DNA of 64,000 nucleotides. Source: Micromonospora sp. C28SCA-DRY-2 (GTDB lineage: Bacteria > Actinomycetota > Actinomycetes > Mycobacteriales > Micromonosporaceae). The DNA lies in assembly GCF_030519475.1 (NCBI RefSeq), contig NZ_JAUMKD010000003.1, forward strand, positions 434,001 through 498,000. The letters are read 5' to 3'. The translations under genes were made by a program, and so were the position numbers. Under the pieces are notes generated by a model, which saw nothing but the letters and a program-made list of their open reading frames with translations, did not search any database and was not told the DNA's origin. Of this stretch, positions 1 through 9,044 are shown in pieces. The first letter of the stretch is position 1; every line of letters begins with the position of its first letter.

Positions 1-100
1 CGTACCGATGGTCCATGATCCCTGTCGTCACAGCGGCACGGATGTGGGCCGGCGTGGGCAGCATCGTGCCCGCAGCCGGTCTCCGGCGGGGAGGTCGGAG

Positions 101-607
101 ATGACGGAGGCGGTCGAAGCCTCGTGGCGACGACGAAGCGTGCTGCGGGTGGTGCCACCCGCCCGGGCGCGCAAGCTGGCCAAGGTGCCCTTCGTCGAGT
201 TGGCCGACGGGCGCCTGCAGGGCGTGGTGTCCAGCGGTTCCGACATCGAGCGGGTGTACGTCTCGTCGGTGGCCGCCGGCACCCACGCGTACCACTGCAG
301 CACCAACAACAACCGGCCCTGCGGCGGGCTGCGGGGCAACCCCTGCAAGCACCTGCACGCGCTGGCCGACGAGGCGATCATCCAGTACGGCGTCGAGCCG
401 GTCGCCCGCTACCTGCGGGTGGACGTCGGTGACGGGGTGGACACCGGCGCGGAGCTGTTCGCCCGGATGGATCCCCGGCACGAGCCGAGCCCGGCGGCGG
501 TGGTGTTCAGCCGCTTCCTGCACCACCTGGCCTACCTGGAGGTGCCGGAGAGCACCGCGCCGCTGCCCGAGTTGCAGTGGTTCCCGGCGAGCGCGGCGGT
601 GGGCTGA
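101..607 (+). CDS. SWIM-like zinc-finger protein
   Basis: A 168-aa protein with a zinc-finger-like cluster at Cys66, Cys74, Cys82 and His84. The CxH end fits the SWIM pattern (CxC...CxH), but the first pair is C-x7-C, so it is a divergent form. SWIM fingers bind DNA or proteins. The frame is open upstream to position 8, but ATG 101 is preferred because GGGGAGG lies six bases before it. The stop overlaps the next start (TGATG), so the two genes are translationally coupled. It opens an operon with VWA, MoxR ATPase and DUF5682 genes and resembles the YehQ part of the E. coli yeh cluster. Its molecular role is unknown. Confidence 0.75.
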   Translation: MTEAVEASWRRRSVLRVVPPARARKLAKVPFVELADGRLQGVVSSGSDIERVYVSSVAAGTHAYHCSTNNNRPCGGLRGNPCKHLHALADEAIIQYGVEPVARYLRVDVGDGVDTGAELFARMDPRHEPSPAAVVFSRFLHHLAYLEVPESTAPLPELQWFPASAAVG

Positions 608-2004
608 TGCTGGCGCACCAGGTGACCCGGCTGCGCACCGACGTGCCGGCGGGGCTGACCGAGGCCCTCGACGTGGTCGCCGGCTTCGACGCCGTGCTGA
701 CCCGGGGCTTCGCCCGGATCGGCGAGGAGGACGCCGCCGCGCTGGCGGCGCTGGCCGACGCGGTGGCCGGCACCCCGCTCGGTGCGCGGGTGGCGGAGGC
801 GGTCGGCAAGGTGACCGCCGGCTCGGTGGCCGAGGAGCACCTCGCCGTGCTGGCCGGGGCGCGGTCGGCCCTGCTGGGCGCGGCGCACGACGCCCTGCTC
901 GGGCAGCTCGACGGGGTACTCGGGCGGGACCGGTCACCGTGGCCCGGAGCGGCCGCCGGCGCGACGGAGGTCTCCCCCGCCCGGCTGGCGGCGCGGGCCT
1001 GGCTGCACGAGGTGGCGCTCACCGGTTGGCGCGGCGTCGACCACGAGCTGGTCTCGGGTGCCGCGGCGCCGGTGGAAGACGCGCTGGCCGAGCCCGGGTC
1101 GCGTCGGCTCGCCGTGCTGCTCGACGGTCTCGCCGCCGAGCTGCGGGCGTGCGTACCGGTGGCGGCGATGCCGCAGGCGCCGGTCCGGCGCTGGGCCGAC
1201 CTGTGGGCGCGCGGCATGCTGCTCACCCAGGGCGCGCCGGCCGGGCCGGCGGCGGACGTCGAGCTGGTCTCCGGGCGGTTGCTGCCGCTCGGCGTGGACG
1301 TCCACGAGCACGACACCGCCGTACAGGTGGGGCTGCACGCCGTGCTCGAACCGGCCGGCGGCGGGACGCCACGACTGGTCCGGGCCACGGTGGGCGCCGC
1401 GAAGGTGGCCACCATCGTCGGGCCGGCGATCTGGCGGCTCTTCCCGGGCCAGCCCACGCTGCTGCGGGCGCTGGCCGGGCGGCGGGCCGTGACGGTCACC
1501 GACCTGCCGCTGCACGGCGGCGACCTGCGCTGGGACGACACGCGGGCCGAGTTGGGCGAGCCGACCGACCCGTTCGCGACCGCGCGGGTACTGCTCGCGT
1601 CGGCGACCGCGGCGTCGACGCCGCCGCTGGACCGCCACCCGGCCGCGATCGCCGAACCGGTGCTGGTCGAGGGCGCCGCGGTGCGCGACGACGGCGGGCT
1701 CGTCCTCGATCTCGACGGCGAGCGGGTCCCGGTGACCGTGGACCGGCTGCCGGCCAGCGGCCCGCTCACCCGGGGCCGGGTCGCCGCCGCGACGGCCTGC
1801 CTCGGCCTGCTGCGCTGGGACGACGGCCGCTGGCTCCTGCAACCCCTCGGCGTGCGGTTCACCAGCAAGCGGCAGGTGGCCGAGGCGCACAACGGCGACT
1901 GGGCGGACGGGGTCACCGACCCGAAGATCGCGAAGGCCGACGCGAAGGCGGGTGACGCCGTGGCGGTGCTGCGCGAGCGCGCGGGACGGTTGCTGCGCCG
2001 ATGA
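607..2004 (+). CDS. Uncharacterised protein of SWIM/VWA/MoxR operon
   Basis: A 465-aa protein I cannot assign to a named domain. It is Ala-, Leu- and Arg-rich, has no signal peptide or clear membrane segment, and looks cytoplasmic. ATG 607 overlaps the stop of the SWIM gene, and the last bases overlap the VWA start (ATGA), so it sits between two coupled genes and is very probably a component of the same system. An alternative start at 577 would overlap the SWIM gene by 31 bases. SWIM protein plus this protein total about 633 aa, so the pair may equal one longer SWIM protein split in two. No function is claimed. Confidence 0.7.
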   Translation: MLAHQVTRLRTDVPAGLTEALDVVAGFDAVLTRGFARIGEEDAAALAALADAVAGTPLGARVAEAVGKVTAGSVAEEHLAVLAGARSALLGAAHDALLGQLDGVLGRDRSPWPGAAAGATEVSPARLAARAWLHEVALTGWRGVDHELVSGAAAPVEDALAEPGSRRLAVLLDGLAAELRACVPVAAMPQAPVRRWADLWARGMLLTQGAPAGPAADVELVSGRLLPLGVDVHEHDTAVQVGLHAVLEPAGGGTPRLVRATVGAAKVATIVGPAIWRLFPGQPTLLRALAGRRAVTVTDLPLHGGDLRWDDTRAELGEPTDPFATARVLLASATAASTPPLDRHPAAIAEPVLVEGAAVRDDGGLVLDLDGERVPVTVDRLPASGPLTRGRVAAATACLGLLRWDDGRWLLQPLGVRFTSKRQVAEAHNGDWADGVTDPKIAKADAKAGDAVAVLRERAGRLLRR

Positions 2005-3323
2005 CCGAGCTTGAGCGCAACGACGAGAACCGCCGCCAGGTCCTCTACTGGCGGCTGCTGGCCCGGCTGTTCAGCCCCGACGAGCAGCCCGGTCTGGAGT
2101 CGGCGAGCATGGCCGTCGTCGAGGATCTCGGCCTGCCGGCCGCGCTGCTCGACCCGGCGGTCTCCGTCGACACGGTGGTCCAGCGCTTCCCGGCGCTGGC
2201 CGACGAGCTGCGCGGCCTGCTCACGGGCGGCGGCGAGCCCGCCGCCGGCCCCGCCGAGCCCGGCCCGGCCGAGGTACGCCGGGCGGCGCTGGTGTCGAAG
2301 CTGCTGCTCAACGTCTTCGCCACCGGCTCCGGGTCAGTCAGCGCCGGCCAGCTCGCCCGTTGGCAGTCCGACGCCGGCTGGTTCGAGCAGGCGCTCGGCG
2401 CGGCGCCCGGTGAACTGCGCCGGCAGGGCGGCGAGCTGGGCACCGCGCTCGCCGGGTTGGAGGGCGACCTAATCCGGCGGATGCACCTGCGGGAGGTGCT
2501 GGCCGACCCGAAGCTGGCGAGCAAGCTCACCCCCAGCATGTCGCTGATCGAGCAGCTGCTGCGGGACAAGGCGAACCTGTCCGGGGTGGCGCTGGCCAAC
2601 GCGAAGGCGCTGATCCGCCGCTACGTCGACGAGGTCGCCGAGGTGCTGCGGACCCAGGTGGAGCAGACCAGCGTCGGCACCGTCGACCGCTCGGTGCCGC
2701 CGAAGCGGGTGTTCCGCAACCTCGACCTGGACCGCACCATCTGGCAGAACCTGACCAACTGGAGCCCGGAGGACCAGCGGCTCTACGTCGACCGGCTCTA
2801 CTACCGGCAGACCGCCCGCCGCACCACCCCGGCCCGGCTCATCGTGGTGGTGGACCAGTCCGGGTCGATGGTCGACTCGATGGTCAACTGCACCATCCTG
2901 GCGTCCATCTTCGCCGGGCTGCCCAAGGTGGACGTGCACCTGATCGCGTACGACACCCGGGCGCTGGACCTGACCCCGTGGGTGCACGACCCGTTCGAGG
3001 TGCTGCTGCGCACCAATCTCGGCGGCGGCAACGACGGGCCGGTCGCGATGGCGATGGCCCGGCCGAAGATCGTCGAGCCGAAGAACACCGTGCTGGTGTG
3101 GATCTCGGACTTCTACGAGTTCGGACGGTCGCAGCCGCTGTTCGACGGGATCGAGGCCGTGCACCGCTCCGGGGTGCGGTTCATCCCGGTCGGCTCGGTG
3201 AACAGCTCCGGGCAGCAGAGCGTCAACCCCTGGTTCCGGCAGCGCTTCAAGGACCTGGGCACCCCGGTCATCTCCGGCCACATCCGCAAACTCGTCTTCG
3301 AGCTCAAGAGCTTCCTCACCTAG
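2001..3323 (+). CDS. VWA domain protein (YehP-like)
   Basis: A 440-aa cytoplasmic protein. The C-terminal half is a von Willebrand factor A domain with an intact metal-ion-dependent adhesion motif, DQSGS, at Asp285, Ser287 and Ser289 after a hydrophobic strand. The N-terminal 270 residues are helical and unassigned. VWA proteins of this kind partner MoxR AAA+ ATPases, and the MoxR gene follows directly. The ATG overlaps the upstream stop. The arrangement matches E. coli YehP beside YehL. Expected role: the metal-dependent adaptor of a MoxR ATPase complex; the client is unknown. Confidence 0.85.
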   Translation: MTELERNDENRRQVLYWRLLARLFSPDEQPGLESASMAVVEDLGLPAALLDPAVSVDTVVQRFPALADELRGLLTGGGEPAAGPAEPGPAEVRRAALVSKLLLNVFATGSGSVSAGQLARWQSDAGWFEQALGAAPGELRRQGGELGTALAGLEGDLIRRMHLREVLADPKLASKLTPSMSLIEQLLRDKANLSGVALANAKALIRRYVDEVAEVLRTQVEQTSVGTVDRSVPPKRVFRNLDLDRTIWQNLTNWSPEDQRLYVDRLYYRQTARRTTPARLIVVVDQSGSMVDSMVNCTILASIFAGLPKVDVHLIAYDTRALDLTPWVHDPFEVLLRTNLGGGNDGPVAMAMARPKIVEPKNTVLVWISDFYEFGRSQPLFDGIEAVHRSGVRFIPVGSVNSSGQQSVNPWFRQRFKDLGTPVISGHIRKLVFELKSFLT

Positions 3324-3337
3324 GAGACCAACCCCTC

Positions 3338-4450
3338 ATGTCCGACATGCTGCGTGCCCCCGCCGAGGTCAAGTACGCCGACGAGCTCGACTGGCTGGAG
3401 TCGGTCGACACCGGCCCGAAGCCGTTCTCGTGGCGGCTGAGCCCGCGGATGGTGCGACTGTTCGTCCTCGGCTCGGAACGGGCCGACGGCCTCGACCGGG
3501 AGATCCCGCAGAAGTGGTTCGGCGACCGCAGCTTCGTCGAGCGCGCCATCGTCACCCTCGCCTCCGACCGGGGGCTGCTGCTGATCGGCGACCCGGGCAC
3601 CGGCAAGAGCTGGCTGGCCGAGCTGCTGGCCGCCGCGATCTGCCGCAACTCAACGCTGGTCGTGCAGGGCACCGCCGGCACCACCGAGGACCACATCAAG
3701 TACTCGTGGAACGTGTCAATGGTCATCGCCCGGGGCCAGTCCCGCGAGTCGATGATCCCGTCGCCGATCATGACCGCGATGGAGCAGGGTGTCGTCGGCC
3801 GCTTCGAGGAGCTGACCCGGTCCACCAGCGACGTGCAGGACGCGCTGATCTCGATCCTGTCCGAGAAGTACATCTCCATTCCGGAGCTGGACCGGGACAA
3901 CATCGTCTTCGCCAAGCCCGGCTTCTCGATCATCGCCACCGCGAACAGCCGGGACCGGGGCGTCAACGACCTGTCCTCGGCGCTGAAGCGGCGGTTCAAC
4001 TTCGTCCGGATCCCGGTGGTGACCAACAAGCGCAGCGAGGCGGAGATCGTCCGGTTCCGTACCGAGGAGCTACTGCGCCGGCACCACATCGACCTGGACG
4101 TGCCGCCCACCCTGCTGGACATCCTGCTGCAGAGCTTCGCCGACCTGCGGGCCGCGGCCGCCTCGGCGACCAGCGACGACGAGAAGCTGGAGTCGGCGCT
4201 GTCCACCGCCGAGCAGATCGGGGTGCTGGAGGACGCCATCCTGCACAGCCAGTTCTTCGGCGACCGTGCCCTGCGCCCGGAGATCCTCGCCGGATCGCTG
4301 ATGGGCTCCCTCGCCCGGCGCAGCCCGGAGGACCTGGCCATCCTCAACAAGTACCTGCACGGGGTCGTGGAACCGCGGGCCAAGCAGGACGGCGGCGACT
4401 GGGCGGGCTTCCTCGACGGCGGCCGCCAGGCGATCGCGTCGCTGTCGTGA
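3338..4450 (+). CDS. MoxR-type AAA+ ATPase (YehL-like)
   Basis: A 370-aa AAA+ ATPase. Walker A is GDPGTGKS at residues 84-91. The Walker B region reads RFEEL around residues 155-159, where many MoxR proteins have DE(I/L)N. A sensor-1 stretch (IIATANSRD) and an Arg-rich ALKRRF segment follow. MoxR ATPases remodel client proteins together with VWA partners, and the VWA gene lies 14 bases upstream. AGGAGA at 3322-3327 supports the start. The stop overlaps the GTG start of the DUF5682 gene (GTGA). It corresponds in type and context to E. coli YehL. Confidence 0.88.
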   Translation: MSDMLRAPAEVKYADELDWLESVDTGPKPFSWRLSPRMVRLFVLGSERADGLDREIPQKWFGDRSFVERAIVTLASDRGLLLIGDPGTGKSWLAELLAAAICRNSTLVVQGTAGTTEDHIKYSWNVSMVIARGQSRESMIPSPIMTAMEQGVVGRFEELTRSTSDVQDALISILSEKYISIPELDRDNIVFAKPGFSIIATANSRDRGVNDLSSALKRRFNFVRIPVVTNKRSEAEIVRFRTEELLRRHHIDLDVPPTLLDILLQSFADLRAAAASATSDDEKLESALSTAEQIGVLEDAILHSQFFGDRALRPEILAGSLMGSLARRSPEDLAILNKYLHGVVEPRAKQDGGDWAGFLDGGRQAIASLS

Positions 4451-7275
4451 CCGCACCCACCGACGCCGGCCTGTTCGGCGCGCTGCGCGAGCGGCTCGCC
4501 GACGCGGCCGCCGCCTTCGCCGACTCCCCCGACGCGCTGGCCGGCATCCTGGCCGGCATGGTCGACGACGTCGACCGGGCCCTCGGCGAGCGGCTGGAGA
4601 TCTTCCCGGTGTGCCACCACTCACCGGCCTCCGCGCTGGCGATGCTCCGGCGGCTGCGGGCCAAGCAGCCGAAGGTCGTCTACCTGGAGCTGTGCGAGGA
4701 TCTCCAGCCGCTGCTGACCGAGCTGCGCAACTGCCGCCTCCCGGTGGCCGTGCAGGCGTTCGCCACCGAGCTGGCGGACTTCCCCGCCGAGTGGGCCCCG
4801 CTCAGCGTCGTCGCCCCGATCACCGAGGCGTCCGCGGAATACCAGGCCATCGCGTACGCCCTGGACACCCCCGGGGTGGAGCTGGTGCTGGTGGACCGCT
4901 CCACCGACCACGTCTTCCAGTGGACGCCCCGCCCCGGGGAGGCGGGCTCCACCCCGGCGGGGCCGCCGGGCGAGGCGACGGTGGGCGCGGAGCCGGCCGA
5001 GGAGGCGGCGCTGCACGGCGACGCGGTCGGCGTGGAGATCGGCGACCTGCGGCCCCGGTTCGCGGAGCTGGAGGCGTACCTGCTGCACCACGGCAAGGTG
5101 CGGCACTGGTCGGAGTGGTGGGACCAGTACGTCGAGCGCCCGCTGGCCACCGCCGACCACGACACCTACCGGCAGGTGATGGTGCTCATCGGCAGCCTCT
5201 TCCGGCGGCTGCGGCCCACCGCCGCGGACCGGCTGGACCGCGACGAGGACCGGGAACGCTACATGTGGACCCGGATCCGGCAGCACCTGGCCGCGTCCGG
5301 CGCCGACCCGGCCGACTGTCTCTACGTGTGCGGTGCGTTCCACGCGGCGAGCCGGGTCGAGCAGTTCGGCCTCGACTCGACCGCGCCGGACTTCGCGATC
5401 AGCCCGCGCACCGCCACCAGGTGGCGGTACGGCCTGATCCCGTCCAGCCACTCCGCGATCGAGGCGCAGTTCGGCCTGGCCCCCGGCTCGGTCTCGATCG
5501 CCGCGGCGGCCTGGACGACGGCGCTGAGCCGCGGCGGCCTGGTCCCGTTCCGGCTCGACGGCCAGCAGGGCGGCACGAAGCGCAGCCGCCGCGGGCGGGC
5601 GGCGGTGGCCCCGGCGCCCGCCACACCGGTCGCCGACCGGCTCACCGGCTTCCTGGCCGCGCCCCCGGTGCTGGACGAGCTGGACGAGGCGGAGCTGCGC
5701 GGCTGGTGCGTCGACATCGTCCGGCTGGCCCGGCGCAACGGCTACCTGGCCAGCACCGCCGACGCGATCGCCGTGTTCGAGACCTCGATCCTGCTCGCCG
5801 GGCTGCGCAACCGGGCCCGGCCCACCCCGTACGACTTCGCCGACGCCGCGGTCACCTGCATCGAGAAGGACGTCGTGCCGGGCCGCCGGGACGTCCGGCG
5901 GCTCTGCGAGATCCTGCTCGGCGGCGACCGGATCGGGCAGGTCGGCTACGACTCGCTGCCCCCGCTGGCCCGCGACGTGCTCGACCGCCTCCGCCCCCTC
6001 GGGCTGGACCTGGAGAAGCGGACCGTGCAGCGGGCCCTGCTCGACCTGCGCGCGGACCCGGCGCTGCCGGCCTGCTCGGACCTGCTCTGGATGCTGCGGC
6101 ACCTGCTGCCCGCCGACGCGGTCCGCCCGATCATGGGCGAGCGGCGGTTGGGCCACCGGTCGCCGCAGGAGAGCTGGGACCTGGCGCTGGGGCGTCACCA
6201 GCGCGCGCTGATCGAGCTGGGCTACGAGGGCGTCACCGTCGAACAGGTTCTCGAGCAGCGGCTGCGCCGCTGCGTCCGGGGGCCCGACGCGACCGCCGCC
6301 ACCGCGCTCGCCGCCGTCGAGGACGCCATCCGGCTGCTCGACAGTCCGCGCCTGGTCGACGAGCTGGGCGCGCGGGCCGTGGAGCTGCTCTCCGCCGAAC
6401 GCACCGTGGACGACGCCCCCGAGGTGCTGCGGCGCATCCGCCGGCTGCTGGCCCACCACCGGACCACCGCGGCGCGGCTGCCGGCCTGGTGCGAGGCGTT
6501 CGTGACCACCGGGTACGCGCACTACTGCACGCTGCTGCCGACCGCGTTCGTGGACGAGGCGACCGGGGTCCGGCAGGTCGGCGCCATGCTGGGCTTCCTG
6601 TTCGGGATGGAGAGCCTCGCGCTGTCGCTGGGCTGCGACCGGTCCCAGCTGGAGCTGGCGGTCGCCCAGTCCCATCCGGAGGCGCCGGCGAAGGTCGCGC
6701 TGCTCTGGGCGTCCCGCCACCAGCTCGGCCTGCTGCCGCTGGCCGAGCTGCGGGACCGCTGCGCCGAGCTGCTGGCGAACCCACTGGTGGTGCCGGCGTT
6801 CCCGCAGTACCTGTCCGGCTTCGTGCACGCGCTGGAGCCGGCGCCGGGGCTGGCGCCGTTCGTGGTCGAGACGATGTCCACGGCGTTCGCCCGGCTGCCG
6901 GATCCGGTGCTGCTGCCCTGGCTGCCCACCCTGATCACCACGTTGCGGGACCAGGGGCCGGACCTGGTGCCCCGGCTGGTCCGCGAGGCCGAACGCACCT
7001 TCCCCGGCGGCCTGGCCGCGCTGGACGCCTGGGTGCCGCCGTGGCGGGCCACCGGCCAGCCGGCGCCGGCCGTACGGTCGGCCCCGACCGGCCCGGCGAC
7101 CGCGCTGCTCGTCGGGCACCCGGAGGCGGTGGACGCGGTGGCCGCGCTGCTCGGCTGCGCCGACGGGTGGCGGCAGGATGCCGCGCCGGCCGCCGGGCCC
7201 GCGGCGGCGCTGGTGGCCGCACACCCGGCCGCGGCCGACGCCGTCGCCGGGCTGCTGACGGGGGCGTCGGGGTGA
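4447..7275 (+). CDS. DUF5682 family protein (YehM-like)
   Basis: A 942-aa protein ending the five-gene operon. The GTG start overlaps the MoxR stop. The family is known only as DUF5682; E. coli YehM is my reference. The N-terminal 300 residues contain CHHSPAS at 56-62, a strand ending in LELCEDL, and CGAFHA at 295-300. These spaced His and Glu motifs recall the TraB/TIKI-like fold, which is my inference. Residues after about 400 are helical and repeat-like and may be a scaffold. No signal or membrane segment is visible. It is probably the effector or client-handling subunit used with the VWA and MoxR proteins; the reaction is unknown. Confidence 0.8.
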   Translation: MTAPTDAGLFGALRERLADAAAAFADSPDALAGILAGMVDDVDRALGERLEIFPVCHHSPASALAMLRRLRAKQPKVVYLELCEDLQPLLTELRNCRLPVAVQAFATELADFPAEWAPLSVVAPITEASAEYQAIAYALDTPGVELVLVDRSTDHVFQWTPRPGEAGSTPAGPPGEATVGAEPAEEAALHGDAVGVEIGDLRPRFAELEAYLLHHGKVRHWSEWWDQYVERPLATADHDTYRQVMVLIGSLFRRLRPTAADRLDRDEDRERYMWTRIRQHLAASGADPADCLYVCGAFHAASRVEQFGLDSTAPDFAISPRTATRWRYGLIPSSHSAIEAQFGLAPGSVSIAAAAWTTALSRGGLVPFRLDGQQGGTKRSRRGRAAVAPAPATPVADRLTGFLAAPPVLDELDEAELRGWCVDIVRLARRNGYLASTADAIAVFETSILLAGLRNRARPTPYDFADAAVTCIEKDVVPGRRDVRRLCEILLGGDRIGQVGYDSLPPLARDVLDRLRPLGLDLEKRTVQRALLDLRADPALPACSDLLWMLRHLLPADAVRPIMGERRLGHRSPQESWDLALGRHQRALIELGYEGVTVEQVLEQRLRRCVRGPDATAATALAAVEDAIRLLDSPRLVDELGARAVELLSAERTVDDAPEVLRRIRRLLAHHRTTAARLPAWCEAFVTTGYAHYCTLLPTAFVDEATGVRQVGAMLGFLFGMESLALSLGCDRSQLELAVAQSHPEAPAKVALLWASRHQLGLLPLAELRDRCAELLANPLVVPAFPQYLSGFVHALEPAPGLAPFVVETMSTAFARLPDPVLLPWLPTLITTLRDQGPDLVPRLVREAERTFPGGLAALDAWVPPWRATGQPAPAVRSAPTGPATALLVGHPEAVDAVAALLGCADGWRQDAAPAAGPAAALVAAHPAAADAVAGLLTGASG

Positions 7276-7427
7276 CCGCCGGCGGTTGCCGGCCCGCCGG
7301 CGACCGCTCCGGCGAGCCGGACGGCACCGCCCCGTCGACGCCGCGCGGGCGGTCGGCGGGTCACTATCGCGACCGGCGACAGAGCCACTCCCATCGATGA
7401 AGAATTTCGACAGATGATGTTCTTACC

Positions 7428-7457
7428 TTGAAACTCCTTTTCTCAGCCGGCTACCCT
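7428..7457 (+). promoter_or_regulatory. Promoter of the small secreted protein
   Basis: TTGAAA (7428-7433), an 18-base spacer and TACCCT (7452-7457) fit a principal-sigma promoter, 41 bases before the ATG at 7498. It lies in a stretch of unusually low GC (about 7395-7450) within the 222-base gap after the DUF5682 gene. I see nothing else in that gap. Confidence 0.5.
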
Positions 7458-7497
7458 CCGGGAAGTGATCCACCATCCACCTTGGAGGTATCGGACC

Positions 7498-7857
7498 ATG
7501 CGCAAGCTGATGTCGGCGGTTGGGGCGGGGGCCATGCTGACGGCCGGGCTGTTCGTCGGCGCCGCACCCGCACAGGCCGCCACCTGCACCCTGGTGCAGT
7601 CCGAGATCTACAACGGGGCGAACATCATCGCCTGGTCGCGCGGCCTGCAGGGCTGCGCCGGCGACGTCTACTGGGAGGTCCACTCGGCCGACAGCGGCAC
7701 CTGGCAGGTCGCGGACAGCGGCACCACGTACTACGACAACCAGGTCACCAGCTACTACGGCGACCTCGACCTGCCGTGCTACCTGCGGGTCTACGCGAAG
7801 TTCGGCGCCCAGGAGAAGCTGACCAACCCGGTGCGCAACTACAACTGCGCTCCCTGA
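7498..7857 (+). CDS. Small secreted cysteine-containing protein
   Basis: A 119-aa protein with a classical signal peptide: basic start, hydrophobic core, and an AQA cleavage site near residue 27. The mature part is about 92 aa with four cysteines, enough for two disulfide bonds, and many Tyr, Ser and Trp residues, suggesting a small beta-rich exported domain. TTGGAGG at 7482-7488 fixes ATG 7498. It has its own promoter and a strong hairpin after the stop, so it is monocistronic. I do not recognise the family and assign no function. Confidence 0.8.
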   Translation: MRKLMSAVGAGAMLTAGLFVGAAPAQAATCTLVQSEIYNGANIIAWSRGLQGCAGDVYWEVHSADSGTWQVADSGTTYYDNQVTSYYGDLDLPCYLRVYAKFGAQEKLTNPVRNYNCAP

Positions 7858-7865
7858 GCCGGGAC

Positions 7866-7892
7866 GCCGGGCGGGACGGCGTCCCGCCCGGC
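7866..7892. terminator. Hairpin terminator between convergent genes
   Basis: A perfect 12-base inverted repeat, GCCGGGCGGGAC and GTCCCGCCCGGC, with a 3-base loop, starting 9 bases after the secreted-protein stop. There is no T tract, as is common in GC-rich actinomycetes. It could serve both the upstream gene and the convergent pyridoxal kinase gene. Confidence 0.7.
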
Positions 7893-7994
7893 CCCACCGC
7901 GCGAGCGCGAAGCGACCACCAGCCCGCCGCCGCCCCTCGGCCGGCTCCCCGCGGCGAGTGCGACCAGCCCCCGGGGCGACGCCGGCCGGTCGGG

Positions 7995-8846
7995 TCAGCG
8001 CAGCCGCCGGGCGGCGAACCTCGCCGGCGGGTCGGCGATCGCGTCCTGGGCCGCGATCAGCTGGATCTCCCGGGTGCCCGCCGCGAGGGTGGCCTCGAGG
8101 ACGGCGAAGACCGAGGCGATGGTGCGTTCCAGGGCCGTCGCGGGCGAGCCCGTCGTCCACAGGTGCGCGAGGTAGAGCGCCGCGGTGACGTCGCCGCCAC
8201 CGTTCGGGCTGATCGGCAGCAACGGCGTGGTCACCGCCCAGGCGCCCTCGTCCGAGACGGCCACCACCTCCAGCGAGCCGTCCGGCACGTCGTCGTGGAT
8301 CACGCTGGTGACCAGCACGTGCCGCGGCCCCGTCCCGCGTACCACGTCGACCGCCGCCAGCACACCGGTCAGCGAGTTCGTGGCCCCGCCGGCGAGGAAG
8401 TCCAGCTCGAAGTGGTTCGGGGTGATGATGTCCGCCCGCGGGACGACGACGTCGCGCAGGTACTCCGGGATGCCCGGCCGGACGAACATCCCCCGGCCGG
8501 CGTCGCCCATCACCGGATCGCAGCAGTAGACCGCGTCCGGGTTGGCCGCCTTGACCGTGTCCACCGCGTCGAGGATCACCGCGCCCATCGCCGGGTCGCC
8601 CTGGTAGCCCGAGAGCACCGCGTCGGCGCTGCCGAGGACCCCGCGGTCGCCGATGCCGGCGATCACCTCGGCGACGTCGGCCGGGGCCAGCAACGGCCCG
8701 CGCCACGCGCCGTACCCGGTGTGGTTGGAGAAGTGGACCGTCAGCACCGGCCAGACCTCGTGCCCGAGCCGCTGGAGCGGGAAGGCGGCCGCCGAGTTGC
8801 CGACGTGGCCGTAGGCGACCGACGACTGGATAGACAGGATCTTCAC
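7995..8846 (-). CDS. pdxY: Pyridoxal kinase PdxY
   Basis: A 283-aa ribokinase-family enzyme that phosphorylates pyridoxal with ATP in the B6 salvage pathway, in the cytoplasm. The N-terminus (KILSIQSSVAYGHVGNSAAA) matches the substrate-binding start of PdxY/PdxK, followed by the conserved SGYQG and CDPVMGD segments. Near the C-terminus NGGGDVTAA supplies the anion-hole glycines and catalytic Asp. Length is normal for PdxY. The start is GTG at 8846, with only a weak ribosome site upstream. It stands alone, diverging from the DinB gene across about 200 bases. Confidence 0.9.
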   Translation of the reverse strand: MKILSIQSSVAYGHVGNSAAAFPLQRLGHEVWPVLTVHFSNHTGYGAWRGPLLAPADVAEVIAGIGDRGVLGSADAVLSGYQGDPAMGAVILDAVDTVKAANPDAVYCCDPVMGDAGRGMFVRPGIPEYLRDVVVPRADIITPNHFELDFLAGGATNSLTGVLAAVDVVRGTGPRHVLVTSVIHDDVPDGSLEVVAVSDEGAWAVTTPLLPISPNGGGDVTAALYLAHLWTTGSPATALERTIASVFAVLEATLAAGTREIQLIAAQDAIADPPARFAARRLR

Positions 8847-9044
8847 CGGCTCATCATGACGGTTCCCGCCGGTGCCGCACCGCGCGGACCCGGCCGGCGG
8901 GTCCCGCCGATCCCGGCCACCGCGCCGACCCGGCAGGGAGACGGCGCTGGTCTCCGGCGAGGGCCCATACCGTTCCGGACCGGGTGACCGGCGCACCGGA
9001 AGCTGACCCCTCCCGGTGTCGGCCCCGGTGCCTATGCTCCGGTC

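Noticed and set aside
4621..7224. Long minus-strand frame (867 codons) opposite the DUF5682 gene
   Set aside because: Composition-driven shadow in GC-rich DNA. The plus-strand frame has family motifs and overlaps its operon neighbours; the antisense frame has none.
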